NCBI GenBank assembly: GCA_038501785.1
Contig: JBAMJR010000031.1
Coordinates: forward strand, 9,195,001-9,259,000
Direction: 5' to 3'
Origin: Myoxocephalus aenaeus
Taxonomy: Eukaryota; Chordata; Actinopteri; Perciformes; Cottidae
Length of the DNA stretch: 64,000 bases
Below the pieces are notes generated by a model. The model searched no databases. It was not told the origin of the DNA and saw only the letters and a program-made list of their open reading frames with translations. Numbering within the stretch: position 1 is the stretch's first letter; every line of letters begins with the position of its first letter. Of this stretch, positions 35,260 through 48,900 are shown in pieces. A program made the translations under genes and the position numbers.

Positions 35260-38200
35260 AACCAGAGTTAAATTAACTTCTCATGAAGATGAGATTTGTG
35301 GTGGTTTTCTTAAACGCTAGGAATCTAACTCTTGTAGATTTGCTGTGTTATTCTTGAGCATGCTCTCACATAAATTGTTCGGGTCATCCATAAAAGCTAC
35401 AGTACACAACAATTACGTATTTTCCCCTGCATGAGTAGCTCACACTTTCTGCTGCTTTAAGTCCAACACAGAATTAAAATCTTATTTTAAATGCTAAGGG
35501 CCTGATGCTCTCGGGGGTATGATTCCTACCACAGTTATATTAATCATCTGATAATTACCTGCTTCAGATCATTTACTGTTTATCGGTTGATTTGGACATT
35601 CAAAATAAGAATGCAATCTCAAAAGGGATAGCTACAGGATGTGTACGTCAGCATTGTACAAAGATATGACAGATGGTGAAACATTCTGAGGCGGCGTAAA
35701 ACAGATATGAATTGAAATTGTACAGTGATATTTATCCTGGCTGATTCTGTTTGTTTAGCTCTGTGAAATGTGTGCACAGCCTGATGCGAGTCTCAACAAA
35801 GGTATCGGATATTATGAAAGACAAACGGTCATCCATAAAGACTTAATACATTAAAGGACCTCATGCTTCAATATGAACCTCTACAAAAATGTCATGGTGA
35901 GGAAGACGGCAATGGAGGTTGTCTACATGTATTCATAATATTGGATGAGTCATTGCTGGAAGGGGGACAAATCCTGTAATATGGAACAGAGAATGATTTG
36001 GGTTGATGTGGACGAATTACCCTCTCTGTGTTATGCAGATGAAATGGCAGATACAGGAAGAGGAATTACGTAGGCTCGTCTGTCAAAACCAGATGTGTCC
36101 TCATTTCCAGAGCGTCTCTATCTTATCAGCCTCATGGATCCCTGAGGTACAGGAGCGGCTGGCTGGCTCCGGGGTGTTTGGGGGTTCTCAAGGATGCAGG
36201 GAGATGAATGGAAGATGCTGTGATGGCAGAAAGAGCACCTCAAGGTTAGGGCGTGTAGAATGAGATTTAGTAGCAGCAACACATCAGCGAACCACGTCAG
36301 GAACACAACATTAAACAATTATATATTTTAGCAGCTTCTCTCATGTTGTACATGACATATTGGCCTTCAGAAATCAAAGTTTGCTCAGACTGTCTTTTAC
36401 AAACATGACAAAATGATTTGCATAACTGTTTGCCGGCCGTTAAGACCAAAAGGTTAAAAAAAAATGATGTATTATATTGCAACCGGCAGCAGTAAAAATG
36501 CATACAAAATATTCAGGCCATTTATCTTCAAAAACTATTATCTATCAGATCCATTTTTTTGTTTTCCATAAAAGAGTATCTGGCGGACATTGACACATCT
36601 GTACATCTTCTGTATGTTTTGTGAACCGGCTATAGTTTTTTTTTTATTGGCTTTGTTTTCATATTTATTTTTCATGGAGGCTAATATGTGCTCATTTATG
36701 TGTTGTCTTCAGTTAGACCCAGTGGGATCACAATGATAGCATATCATACAAACATAGCATACAAACACAAATGTGCATGTGCAGTGGGAAACAACATAGA
36801 AGCAATCCAGGAAGCGGGGAAACCTTTTTTAAGCCTAAAGAGGAATTTTTTATTTACAGTGAATGAGTGCCATTTTGAAGTTTAATATCCAGTTCTTATG
36901 ATTGCAGTGACTGCATCCCCTTATCAATGCACAGCCTTTTATTTGGTAAACATGTTATCCTTCAGTAGTATTTTGTTAAGTGGTAGATACATATTTTATT
37001 TCACAGGTAATGTTGAAAAAAAAAAAATGAATGAAAATGTGAAAGTAAGTGTGCATGAAACATTTGTTTATCATTATTGATTTGTGCCGCTGCTATTCAG
37101 AATGCAAACGTGATCAATTATTGGAAATACATTAAACTTAATTTGATATTATGGAGCAGAGTTCTGTTGTAAGCAGTTGATAACAGCACAAAAAGGTTAG
37201 TGGTTGTGGAGAAAGGAAGGAAGTGGGAGTGTTCTGGAGAGATACAGTTATCATTTCATAATTGCACTCTTTTTTTTTTCTAGAGTTTTGGAAGATGTGG
37301 TGGAGATCATCTTTTCAGCATTAGAAGATTGTACAAATACAGCCAGTGCCAGCAGCACTTTGGCATTGTTCTGTAGACCTTCCATATGGTTCTCAAGACA
37401 ATGTTTAAATAGAAGAGGGAGTGTGGCATTGATGAAAAAACATTCTAGTAACCAAGAGACACAGGCACCAAAACAGTAGAAAACCTCCTAGATACTACTG
37501 AAGTTCCTGTTGACTATTAAACCTTTTAACACAACTTATGAGAGCAGCTTCTACTATGACAAGGGAGGTAACTTTGAAATTAATAGAAATAGGTTGATAC
37601 CCTTTTGCTTTGAAGGTGTATTTCCAAAAATGTTTTACTTCAAAATAAATCAATGTTTACTGTTGAAAGGAGACATGCATCTTAATTGCCACAGTGGTTT
37701 GGTCAATCAAAGATGACATCCTCATATGTTTTGATTTGTCCACTATAGATATTTAGTTAACTTTCATAGAGGAGGAATGAAACCAGAAAATATTAAAATT
37801 TGTACTTTTTGAAGAAAATATTTTTTTATTAGTTGTCAACTAATAATTGTTAAATTCTGAATAATGGCTAGAGCTCTGCATACTGTACCTAGCTCTGCTC
37901 TCATCAATACAGTAAAATACATGTCATCCATGTATTTTCAAAAGGTCAATGTCTTTAATCTTTCAATACTATTGACCCAGCTACTGGATGGATTGCCAGC
38001 AGCAGCCACTTTTCAGTACTGAGTTACTTGTTCTCAGTGACTTGTCAGTCCTCTTGACCTCCCTTAACCTTCCACAGGCTTAAGCGCTGGTGCTAAAATG
38101 CTCCATGAACTAAGACAAAAACCTTAATTAAAGTATTAAGGTACGAGAGCTGTTTCACCCAAATTGGCCTGTTAAGAGCTACTCTTAGCCTTCAGATGTG

Positions 38201-38921
38201 TTGTTAATATGGCCTCTGCTCTCCACTTGATGTGCTCTAAAAAAATCAGTGCCAGCCAAAGCTGCCTCGGAGCAAAAGCTATGAGATGAAGAGTCTGGTG
38301 AGCACTCAGAGGAAGGCCTTTTCAGAAACTATCATCACACAGAGGAAGAAGAAAAGAAGAAAAAGAGTGGATAGTTTCCTGGAGCAGACTGAGCCTCTCT
38401 TTTCACCTGATGTCCTCTGTCATATCAGATTTGACCTCTTATCATAGTTGGGTTTAAATGATGAAAACAATACTGATTCGACAGACTGAAAACCACTTGT
38501 AAATGTAATGCTGGACTAAAAGTTGAGATGACATCTGCAGTCATCTATAGCTGCTCCTGGCATTGTTTAATGGATTCATGATCTCCAGTGAACACCTCTC
38601 TGTTCAGTATGTTAATAAATAATTTGGTTGATTTTCAGTTTCTGTGAAAAAACACATTCACAACTTCACTTCATGTTTACATTCTGTTACGTGACCCATC
38701 TGGTCAACCTTGACCATAATTATTCATTCTAACATTGCCATATTAGTACTTGAAACCTCTACAGGGCAGAATAAAAATATGTAAAGCTTTTTTTTTTCTC
38801 CCTGTGGCAGCCTGTTCTCCTCTCACTGTCTTTCTTCATCTTTTGTAATTGTGCAACTGAACTCCTGCATACTTAACTCAGAAGGTCCACTTTTAACTTC
38901 TGCCTCTGTTCTTCTCCAAAG

Positions 38922-39119
38922 GGCTGAACCTATTCTGACCCGGATGAAGGAGGATCACACCCGCATCATCCTGCCCGCCATAGACAACATCAAGTACAAC
39001 ACATTTGAGGTGCAGCAATATGCCAATGCCGCCCATGGCTACAACTGGGGGCTATGGTGTATGTACATCATCCCACCACAAGAGTGGCTGGACAAGGGCG
39101 ATGAGACAGCCCCTATCAG
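38922..39119 (+). CDS. galnt9: galnt9 internal exon (probably exon 5): catalytic domain
   Basis: Acceptor TTCTCCAAAG, donor ATCAG|GTGAGG. The first base completes the tryptophan begun in the previous exon. The exon reads AEPILTRMKEDHTRIILPAI, DNIKYNTFEVQQYANAAHGY, NWGLWCMYIIPPQEWLDKGD and ETAPI, then AG of a split arginine. ILPAIDNI corresponds to the VxPxIDxI block of the family. AHGYNWGLWCMY replaces the GGFxWxLxFxW-type segment of the main GalNAc-transferase group and is typical of the GALNT8/9/17/18 subfamily. Length 198 nt. The upstream part of the open frame before 38922 is intron. Confidence 0.95.
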
Positions 39120-42100
39120 GTGAGGTCCTCGTTTAGCATATAGCGTACATTATAGATGAGGATGTTTGATGAAATATGGATAGGCTCAGGATATGACTTA
39201 TTCATGTGTGGAACCATCAAATTAAGGTGCTCTGTAGTGGTGCTCTGCCATCCCTAACACACAAATAAAGCCTACCTGTACAACGCTGTCTAATTACCAT
39301 GATATAATGAATATCTTTATTTTGATGCAGGATCATGAGGCCACAGCGATACTGTGTCATTAGTGTAATTGTGTGTTGAATATGAGCAGGCATTCCATTA
39401 TATCCACCGCTGATTGAAGGACAGTACTAGCTTGTATCGTGTTTCTGTATAATCCTAGAATTGATTATATATGCCCTCGGCCATATTGGACTTTAATTGA
39501 CTCAGGGAGAGAGCATTGTTCTCCCTGAGACCTCCTCTATTCCCTGCTATCTTTTACCTCCCATATTAGGGGGGATGTTTTTTAGGACCTACTTAACTTG
39601 TAACAATTCATCACAAAAAAATCAAAGGGGAAAAAATATATACTTTAAATCAAAGGGAACCCGAGGATCTGATGCCTAAAGTGGACAGACAATGCAATCT
39701 GTCTGCCTCATATGGTTGAAAGCTACGAAAATAAGCTGAAAGGCTCTCCCTTTTTTCACTGTCAGTAAAAATCATATATAAACAAATGTGGTGAGATAGA
39801 ACCCACCCTATCTCACCACAGTCCGTTTTGATGGTGGGTCAAGTGAAGTTTCCCAATGTATAATCCACAAAGTTCGATTCTGATCCTTTGCTATACATTC
39901 GTCTGGAAATCCTGCTCTTTGAGCCAGCTGTAGTGGACATCCACTGATAGATTATAAACTGAAACGTCTATGAAATTATTTGGCCCAAGAACATCAAACT
40001 CATTTTGAAATGGTATTTTTCTCACGTGACAGCTCTGATGGGCAAATGGGAGGTTTCGCTGCATGCAATGGTGGGCGGCTGTTCCTGTTTGGACATCTGC
40101 ATCTGGTTGGATGATTTTACTTTTTTGAATCTCACTCTTCCATCATCTGAAAACTCTCAGCAGCTGAACAGTGCATAACCTGACTCATATCAATCGATGA
40201 TATGAGGCCTTCATCAATAATATGAGTCCCTGATTATATCTGGTCACATGTAATCCTTTTCATTTAGTGGTAGTTGATCATTATTCATTGTACTGTTCAT
40301 CATATTCTTCATTCATTCCATTCATTTTGTCCACTAATTTAGGGGTTTATAAATTATAACTACATATCTTGATATTAATCAATTATTATGTATTTAATCT
40401 GCTACCAGCAACAACGCTACACCACTAAAGACCGACTGCTTCCCCCGTCTGCGCGCTCCATACTCTGTCACTTCCCCCTACCCCATTTTATACAAGTGAT
40501 AAAAATAAATATAATAGTAACAATAATAAAAGACCCCCGTTCATAACCTCTGTTAAAACTTACAAGTACAGCACTTTAAATATGCAGAGGAAAACAAACA
40601 TGTTCCCCTATCACATATGCCGTACAGCAAGATAGATTTAGGCGATCATTACAAACTTCGCAGCGCTTCTGTTGAGCCTGACAAGTGCCCGTTCGATGAC
40701 ACAATCTTTTATGTTTGGTGTTGGAATCCAACCATAATACAATCACGAAAGGAGGGTTGATTGTGCGGTTTGATTTTTTTATGTTCTAAAAAATCACGTC
40801 TCTTTGTTTGGCCAAAAAAAAGCCATCTGAACAAGTACGACAGAGTTAATCCTGTTCAAACATCGCTTCGTCTCTAACAGTTCTCCTGGGACTGAGACCA
40901 AGAAATTGACAGACAAATGTGTTTCAAACTTCAGTACACAATATATGTCTGCCTAAAGATAAAACCACTTTGCTCCAAAAAACTAAAGAAAATTGGTATG
41001 CTGTATATGTCCACAATGCTAATTTCACAACTACTTAAATTTTCTTTTCAACAATCATTGATTAATCAAAATCTCTTCTGATTGCTGTTAAGCTACCTTC
41101 AATGAAACTCAATGCCTCCTTGAAATGTTTCATATTAAAAATCTACCAAAAAAACCATGCTGCATTATGATCTTCGAGATTTGTATTATTCAAATTGGAT
41201 CTAGAGTAAATTCAAGCAAAATATGAGAGAGAAAACCAATGCAGCTATGCACAAAGCAAATGTGGTCATGTCTATTAAAAGGTCCTTTAACTAAACATTG
41301 TGTAGGGTTAACAATACAAGCTGCTCCCTGATCTCACTGGTGAAATGAATACATGGCATGGATCTCATGCAAAGAAACAATTGACCCTGAGAAAATATGA
41401 GAAATATCATCATTGACTTGTCTAATGGTATTGGCATTTAAGAACTTTTGAAGGACACATTGAACCTGTCATATGTTGCTTTACATGGAAAAGCTGAAAC
41501 TGTAAAGTTGTGCACTCCAAACTGGCATCATCATCGCTTAAATTGATAACAGCAAAAGTTGCTTATTTACACATCCTGTAGTTATAGCGGTGTTTATGTC
41601 CATTTGTGTATGGCCTCTACCAACTGCTGAGGGAAATATCTGGCTCGTTAGCAGCTATTTGCTCCACTATGTTCAACAGCTAGTCTCCGTCTATGTCTGT
41701 CTGCTGTTTGGTGCTGAGCAGAAAGAGCACAGTAGGTTTTCTCTGAAAACAGCTGTGGCAGAAAACAACGAAGAAGCAATCACTTCAGTAAAGTAGCTGC
41801 TGTAGGATAAGCTTCTCTACCAGGTTGTTCTCGATCAAAAGACTGAAAGCCTTTGCTAGTGCATTTTAACAAAGCTGCACTGATATAAATAAAAAAATAT
41901 AGTTCAAACATGAAACATACTGGTACTTACTGCCAGAATGTCATCAGATATCGCAAATGACTAAAGCTAAAGACATTCACACATGCTGTCAGATTTTGAC
42001 CAAGGGCAATAAAAACTAAATTCCACAGCAGCGTTTCATTACCTCGCAGTCCAGCGTAGGCAAAGCAATAATGGTTTCATTTGATACAGTTGGTCTCATA

Positions 42101-45100
42101 CAAACAAACAATGTGATAACAGTTAATACCGCGGACCTAAATATTGGATGTCTTATCAAAGCTCCATGAAAATCATGTATTATTAAGTGATCAACTTGGT
42201 GTGGATGAAAGATAGGAGAACAGCCTCAGACAATGCAGAGCTGATTCGTGTTTCCCCATTTACACTTGCAAATGGACAGATTGCCTCTAGGGCCAGCTGA
42301 AGTGTGTCAGCTGTGTGGATTTATATTGGAAATCATTCTCCCACTTGTTTCCTCAAGGTTTCTACCCATCAACAACAGAAGCCTTGTGGCCATTCAGAGC
42401 TCAATCTCAAAGCCTTTTCTGGCTGTTTGGACACATTCAACCACAAAGAGTAAAAGGGCACACAACTGCCACAGGATTGCAACCGTTTTTGTAGGATGAA
42501 AAAAATAGTTTTTCTTCTGCAACTACAGCGAGTATTGACAGGACAAACGAGAAAGGTAGTGGAAATGGCCACCAAGGGGTTTGGAAGTATGGACAAAAGC
42601 CTGAAATCTTCAACAAAAATCACACAGACGTTTGTTTCCAAAGTCGAAAGCCATCTATTTGGATAGGAGTAGTGCTTTATAGGAAGGCTCAATCTAAAAA
42701 AAATTGTAATTTCTTGAGATTATCATCCGGTGTGGTTGCAGCAGTCACTTTTAAGCAAAGAAAATGTGAGAATCAGAGTTAGCAACAGATATACTACAAT
42801 ACTTACTGCAATTACCGTTGAATGGATACTTCAACAAAATGCATCAATGCAAGCATCTTTCTCATACAGATACTTGAAAAAGTCCTACAAATTGCAGTAC
42901 ATGAACATGACGTAGGGAGGCAAAAAGGAGCTAGCCATGGATAAAACAAAATTCTATATAAACCAGCAAATTACTATATATCTATCAAAACATATTTAGA
43001 CTATAAACACCCCTGCAGACACCTGTACATAAGTGTAGCCATAAATTATGCACGCAATTAATACAATAAGCACACAGACTTAACAAAAGATATGACATGC
43101 ACGTATTTACGTCTAGATTAAGCCCTGCCATTATATATCAGGCCTGGCTATGTATATCAATGGTGGCTTTGATGGACATATCGTTAACACATTCCTGGTC
43201 AGTAATGAAACTCTGCCTGCTTGATTCTTGAAACCTACAGTGTACATGTAGGGTATTAAGTCTCAGTTAACAGTTAATTGGCTCTAGTGGGGGAACTACT
43301 TTGTCATGCCTTTATATTGCATGTTTGATCACCTTCCACATCATACAAATGAGAGAGCCAGCACATCTTCCACATAAACATAACCAATACATAACCCACT
43401 TAAGCCTTGACTATTATCAATGTGAGGATGTTTCTTCTACAACATTGCCTTGTGTTGAAACACAACAAATGTGTGTCATCCAGAGGTTTGAGCTTCGTCA
43501 TCACATGCATCTGACTTATTAAGGTGCTGAGTCTCTACTCAAACACAGGACTGTTTACATTGCCATGAAGTTTATTCTAAAGAGAACACTCAAAGAGAGC
43601 TGTGCAAAGTTTGCACTGTGCAGACAAGCAAGGTAGGTCACTTGTCAAGAGAGGAGAAAGGACGAGGTGAACAAGGCTCAGTATGTGCTGTGTCTGTCCT
43701 TTTATCTGCACGGTGAGTGCAAATAATGGCACTTGAAAGGCTCCATGTCACCGTCTTAGAAATAAAACAAAGACTATATGAGATTGTGTCAGGCAAGGAG
43801 CGTTTAGAAGTCAGAAAGCATGTGTTGTTGTAATAAAAGTTCAATGTGGAGCAAAGATATTGAGAATAATTAGCTAATGGCAGCAAAGACATTCACAGCA
43901 TTAATATGAATATACATTTTTCACAATGAAGTATTTGTCAAAATTATATATAATGCTGTCACACTGTTTCTTTACATTTCTTTATTTTGAGCAACTTATA
44001 ATAATTTGGCACTACCCAATGTACTGTGAATGACATGCCATAAATCTGTGTCAGCAAAACAGCAGGAAAGTGTTTCATGGTTGGTTTACATCCACCCCTC
44101 CACCCGGTCTAAACCTAAAAGCACCTTTCTCTTTGGCTCTCACATGGTATGGCTCAGTGCACTCTTTAAATACAGTCAGTGAATCATAATGCAGCTTTCT
44201 CCTTCTAGTGCTTTCTTCTGCCACGTCTTTCAAACTGAAGAGGCAGACACACATATGCCTCTTCTATACAGTATGTGTGTGTGTAAGAATATATGGTGAA
44301 CTTACCCCAGGCGTCAAATCCAGGTTCGCTTTGAGTACAACATATCGCAGCTCAGTACTCCGTATAAATGCCCTGCTTTTTGTGGGTCTTTTTCCCAGGG
44401 CACTTAAGACCTGACAGATGATAAAAAGCAGCCCTTGGGGGCCATCAGCCAAAGGGGGGGGCATTTCTTTTACTAAATAAAGGTAGAAAGTAACCACTTT
44501 GTTTTGTGAAAAAAACACTCTCTGTCTCTTGCTCTACCAGCTGAACTTGTTTTTAAGTTGTGTTAGTTCTGAAAGTATTTTTTAGGTTTTTATTCTAAAC
44601 AAATTAGTAATACATATAATGAAGTCAAAATGCTATGCTGGATTGTTGTCATGAAGCTCAAGCGTAAATTCAGTAAGGAAGACACTCTTTACTCTCCGGT
44701 TCATTCATGAGCTCAGTCTCTAAGTCTCACAGCAAATCCCTTCTTCAACACCACCACCAGTGGCTGGACTCCAGGGGCATTCTGCTGTTGCAGATGTCAG
44801 CATCACTACCTTGCTTATCCTAATTCAGGATGGAGTCCAATCGCCAAAGACTTTGCACTATTCAAATATATGCAATTGTAATCAATTATTGTTAAACTCT
44901 GAAACAAGTCTCTCCTGATTGAACTGGACTGTGACGGGGAATAGGGCTAGTTTCACATTTTATTATTGCAACAGCACTTTTTTATTTCATATAAATATTA
45001 TAACTACACTGATCAATATTTTTATATTGACAATATATTAAATGACTATGTGGAACATGAAGGGTGTAACGCATGAAGATGAACCCACAGCGAATAATCC

Positions 45101-45744
45101 ACTAACTCACAATGTTCCCTCAGAGATGTGCAGTATTTTATCCTATTGCAGTTCATTGTTTTGGTTTTTCTGTTAATATTTTGGATCATTCTCTCTTTTG
45201 TCAACCTCATTTCCATAATGAAGATGATGTTTTCAGTAAAAAGATCTGATAAACCCATCTACCACTGTACACCAAACAGCCAATATAATGGAGCATTTAG
45301 TAGCTCTCAGAAGTTAGTGGAGACTAAACCAGAGCACAACATGGTGTGGATATTTAACTTGACACATTTCCAAATGGATGATTGCCAAATGATAAGTTAT
45401 TGCTGATTTAAAGCTGCACCACATCTTGGCATGAGTGGCACTTACTTCTAGTAGCCCTCCCAAAAAAAGTGTCATTGGATAAGAGACATTTCTAAACTAA
45501 ACCAGGCTGATCTAGGCAGATGGAAAATTCTAATTGTTTTTATTATTTCTGTAGCATGCCCATATTGTCACTCTGTCAGAGTATTCAGAGCCACCCTGGG
45601 CTCTATTGTTAAAGGAAGGCAAAACAGAAGACAGAGATATCTTCTGTTTTAATTGCATTAAATAGTTTAGCATTCTTTGTGGGTGACTATAAGTTTAGTG
45701 GCTGGATAATAATCAAAGGACGCTGTCTCTCTTTGTTCATCCAG
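39120..45744 (+). other. galnt9: galnt9 intron (about 6.6 kb)
   Basis: Runs from GTGAGG at 39120 to the acceptor TTTGTTCATCCAG ending at 45744. It is unusually clear of recognisable transposons compared with its neighbours. I see one short perfect hairpin at 39787-39820 and otherwise AT-rich sequence. A C-rich patch near 40420-40490 does not resemble anything that I know. Confidence 0.88.
39787..39820. repeat. Perfect 13-bp hairpin
   Basis: TGTGGTGAGATAG (39787-39799) and CTATCTCACCACA (39808-39820) are perfect reverse complements, separated by 8 nt. No T-run follows and no gene is adjacent, so no function is proposed. Confidence 0.9.
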
Positions 45745-45862
45745 AACTCCAGCTATGATTGGATGCTCCTTTGTGGTTGATCGGCAATACTTTGGCGATA
45801 TTGGTCTGCTGGATCCTGGCATGGAGGTCTACGGAGGAGAGAACATCGAGCTCGGCATGCGG
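45745..45862 (+). CDS. galnt9: galnt9 internal exon (probably exon 6): Gal/GalNAc-transferase motif
   Basis: Acceptor TTTGTTCATCCAG, donor ATGCGG|GTAAGG. The first base completes the arginine codon of the previous exon. The exon reads TPAMIGCSFVVDRQYFGDIG and LLDPGMEVYGGENIELGMR, and ends in phase 0. YGGENIELG is the family's Gal/GalNAc-transferase motif (WGGENLE in most members); Tyr instead of Trp is characteristic of the GALNT8/9/17/18 group. The IGCSFVV segment replaces MAGGLFA. Length 118 nt. The next exon should open with the VWxCGG block, and I did not find it before 64000, so the gene continues beyond the window. Confidence 0.95.
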
Positions 45863-45899
45863 GTAAGGACCACAGATTGTCACTGTTACCACTGTTTAA

Positions 45900-46471
45900 C
45901 ACCCTAGAACGCTAACGTTAAAAATAGTAACACCATCAGTAATGTTGGGTATATTTTACCCGATATAATATACCTGATAAAAAAAATACTTTTCATGAAA
46001 AATATATTAAAATACAACAATAAAAGTACTCTTCTTTTATCTTACCCTATAGAACTTATCCTAAAACGAAAAACAGGTATCATAAGGGGACCCTAAAAAA
46101 AGGCTCAAAATCGGTTGAAAAATTAGGGTATCGTCAATGACACATGATTAAAACTATGAACTTGTTCTTTGGTCCATCCGTTCCTGGGACATGTGAGCCT
46201 TGTCCTGTGAAAGAAAAGTCTCCCTTTAATGGTAAAACCCATGCAAACTTTTTTCACCCAATATCACTAACAGCGAGTGAAAATCACCCGAACATGTGCC
46301 TTTTGAAAAAAAAACTGTGATCGGAGCAGAGAGACACGCCTACCTTCAATAACGTCTGTGAGCACCATGAAGCTACACAAGGACCCACGCAACTAAGACA
46401 AAAGCAACACAATGAAAATAACGTAACCACAATCGCACGGGTGAACATCACTCGACGTTAGTGTTCTAGGT
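45900..46471. mobile_element. piggyBac-like MITE, about 572 bp
   Basis: The left end TTAA|CACCCTAGAACGCTAACGTT (TTAA at 45896-45899) and the right end AACGTCGAG...-side CGACGTTAGTGTTCTAGGT|TTAA (TTAA at 46472-46475) are inverted repeats sharing the CCTAGAAC(G/A)CTAACGT core. TTAA target duplications and a CCTAGAA-type terminus are the hallmarks of the piggyBac superfamily. No transposase frame lies inside, so it is non-autonomous. It begins 38 bp downstream of the end of the galnt9 exon at 45862 and leaves the splice donor untouched. Confidence 0.78.
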
Positions 46472-48871
46472 TTAAATGCATTTAAATTGGAATGAGATTT
46501 TGAATAGTAATTTAAATGTAGACGTTGTCTTTTTTAAACTCAATTAAAATTCACATATGTTCAACAGAAGATGAAATTTCTCAGAGAATTGCTGCAAGAA
46601 AAGTTGGTTTTTAGTGTTTCCCAGTCAGGGGGAACAGTTTAAGATACAAAACCCAGGGGCGTCAACAGAAACCATGATTAAACTTTGCAAAGTTTCTTAG
46701 ATGGGACTGGAAGAGAAAAAAATCCCCTTAATGCTAATCTTCAACCAACCCAAAGGCTCTAAAGCCTATATACGTCAAATGTAAATCTCTTTTGCTGCTG
46801 CTTTCAGCTGAATGTAACGCTTCATGTGAGCGAAGGGCTTGCTGAAGAATTGTTTAGCGTTTAAATTCAGAAAATGTTTCTCCCCAGCCGAGTGTAACCA
46901 TTCTGAATCCAAAACCACTCCTTTCGCTTATTGGAATGAGATATGCTTGAAATATCTCACTCCTTCATTTAACGTCATCCCCACATCCATTTAAAAATCT
47001 CGAGGCACCTTCAACAACACCTCTGAAGTGATGGGCCCCTTTGAAACCGCACTTGAACGGAGGCTGGAGAATGGATTTTGGTTTACAGTTTGCTGCCGTG
47101 CTTTATTGAAGCCAGAGACGTTTGCATTTGTTGGTGACCATTTCAAAGCGTCTCATTATTCCACATAGTGTTTTTTCCCCAACATCAAGAACATTTTTTT
47201 TTGCCATCAGCAATTATGACAATCATCTAGCTTCTTGTCTCTTTCTCTGATTATTTTTTCCTCATTATCATAGTGATAACTCCGCATTATATATTATGTG
47301 CCAACTGCTAAAATCCTCCCACAGATTACACAGCATTTTCGCATTCAGCAGAGCTGCTTATATGTACCTAACAAACCATGCAATGATTAGATGAAGTTCG
47401 TCGGGAAGATCAATTCAGCTACAGCAGCTAAATAAAGTTAGAACAACTCTATTGAACAGTGAAATATGGTGCAACAGTAAACTTATTTTAGCTCTCTCAC
47501 ACACAAGCTCCTCATTGATTGTTATCACAATTAATATTTACTGGAGTTTTTTGATTCATGAAGTGAAGAGAATAGTCTCTGTCTGTGAACACAATGCCAT
47601 CACCGATGCAATTACCTATCCTCCTGTCTGTGTGAAAAATCAACACATACCACAGAAAAAGGGTCTATTCAGCTTTAATTGGGCTGCAGTTAACAACCAG
47701 CTTCAGTCATCCATATTGTACTAATGGAATGGAGATGGCCTTCTGGCGAGTGGACGGCAATTACCCCTTTTAAGGCTACTGCAGCTTAGGAAGCTCATTG
47801 TAGTGCTGGCTCAGGAGTTGCCATTTCGGATAGGCTTGATTGACAAGAACATGTTTAACAATTAGCCAGGGCAGCTCACAATAGCTGAACCTGACTGGGA
47901 CAATCTGACTATAGGGGGTGATGAAACACAGAGTTCACACAGAAAGGTTATGGCGTATTTATAATTTACTGTGAGTTCCGGCTTCTGTATATTGCTCAGG
48001 ATAAAAAGACTCCCAGGATCTAAAGAACTGGCCTCTTTGTAGGCAGAACAGAAGCTAGGATGTGCTAGGGTAGATTATACGGTACATGGTACTGCATGAG
48101 GTGTTGTTTCTGTGAGGTAGAGAATAAAATAAAGACAAGGGAAGGGAAAATATATCATACACCTCACCTCACTGAAGTTTTCTGTTTGTTCACATGTGAA
48201 ATAATTTACAGGGTAGGTCCTGTGAATGAAAAGAGACAGGATGACACTACAAATAACGAAAATGGATATGTAAAATAAGCTCTCGGCATGATGTAGTGAG
48301 TGATCGATAAATTATATGCAACCACACCACTAATACATTCATTCTTGGAGGCTACATAATCATTGCAAAGTTAACTAGAATCAACTGATGCTGCTTAAAC
48401 TCAATCTATTAGCAACATGGGAATTGTATATCTTCACCTTTCAAATAATCATAAATGTCTGAACACAAACATTTTGTTTCCCCAAAAGGCTCCATTCGCA
48501 AACAGAGAAAAATGGTCGGGGACTGAAATGATTAATTTTGTGTCAAGTGTCAATATTTATCTTGTAATGTGTCTCCCACACCTCCTGCAATGCTGAGTCT
48601 TTGCTGATATAGCATCTCAGGAGACCGGGACATTGCCTTTCATTTCAAAGTTCCTGTGGGCTCGAGTTTTATCCTGTGGTAAATGTGTGGACTGAAACCT
48701 TACAACATATATTTTAATTGTCTTAATATATTTTATATTATGAAGTTAGCATTTATGCAGAGATAAGAGCATGTCAATGCACCTCTAAATACGCATTCAG
48801 ACATCTAAAAATCATAACCTCCTTGGCAGAGGGAATAATAGAGTTTTTGAATTGATAGTATGATAATTTTG

Positions 48872-48900
48872 TATTATTATTATTATTATTATTATTATTA
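48872..48900. repeat. (TTA)n microsatellite
   Basis: About nine TAT/TTA triplets. Confidence 0.9.

Larger units (their letters stand above)
30418..38921 (+). other. galnt9: galnt9 intron (about 8.5 kb)
   Basis: Runs from GTAAGA at 30418 to the acceptor TTCTCCAAAG ending at 38921. Listed separately are a decayed LINE fragment (31190-31640), a GT microsatellite (32553-32593) and an LTR (34773-35259). From 32600 to 34750 and from 35270 to 38900 I see only AT-rich sequence with short A or T runs and no recognisable gene or element. Confidence 0.9.
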
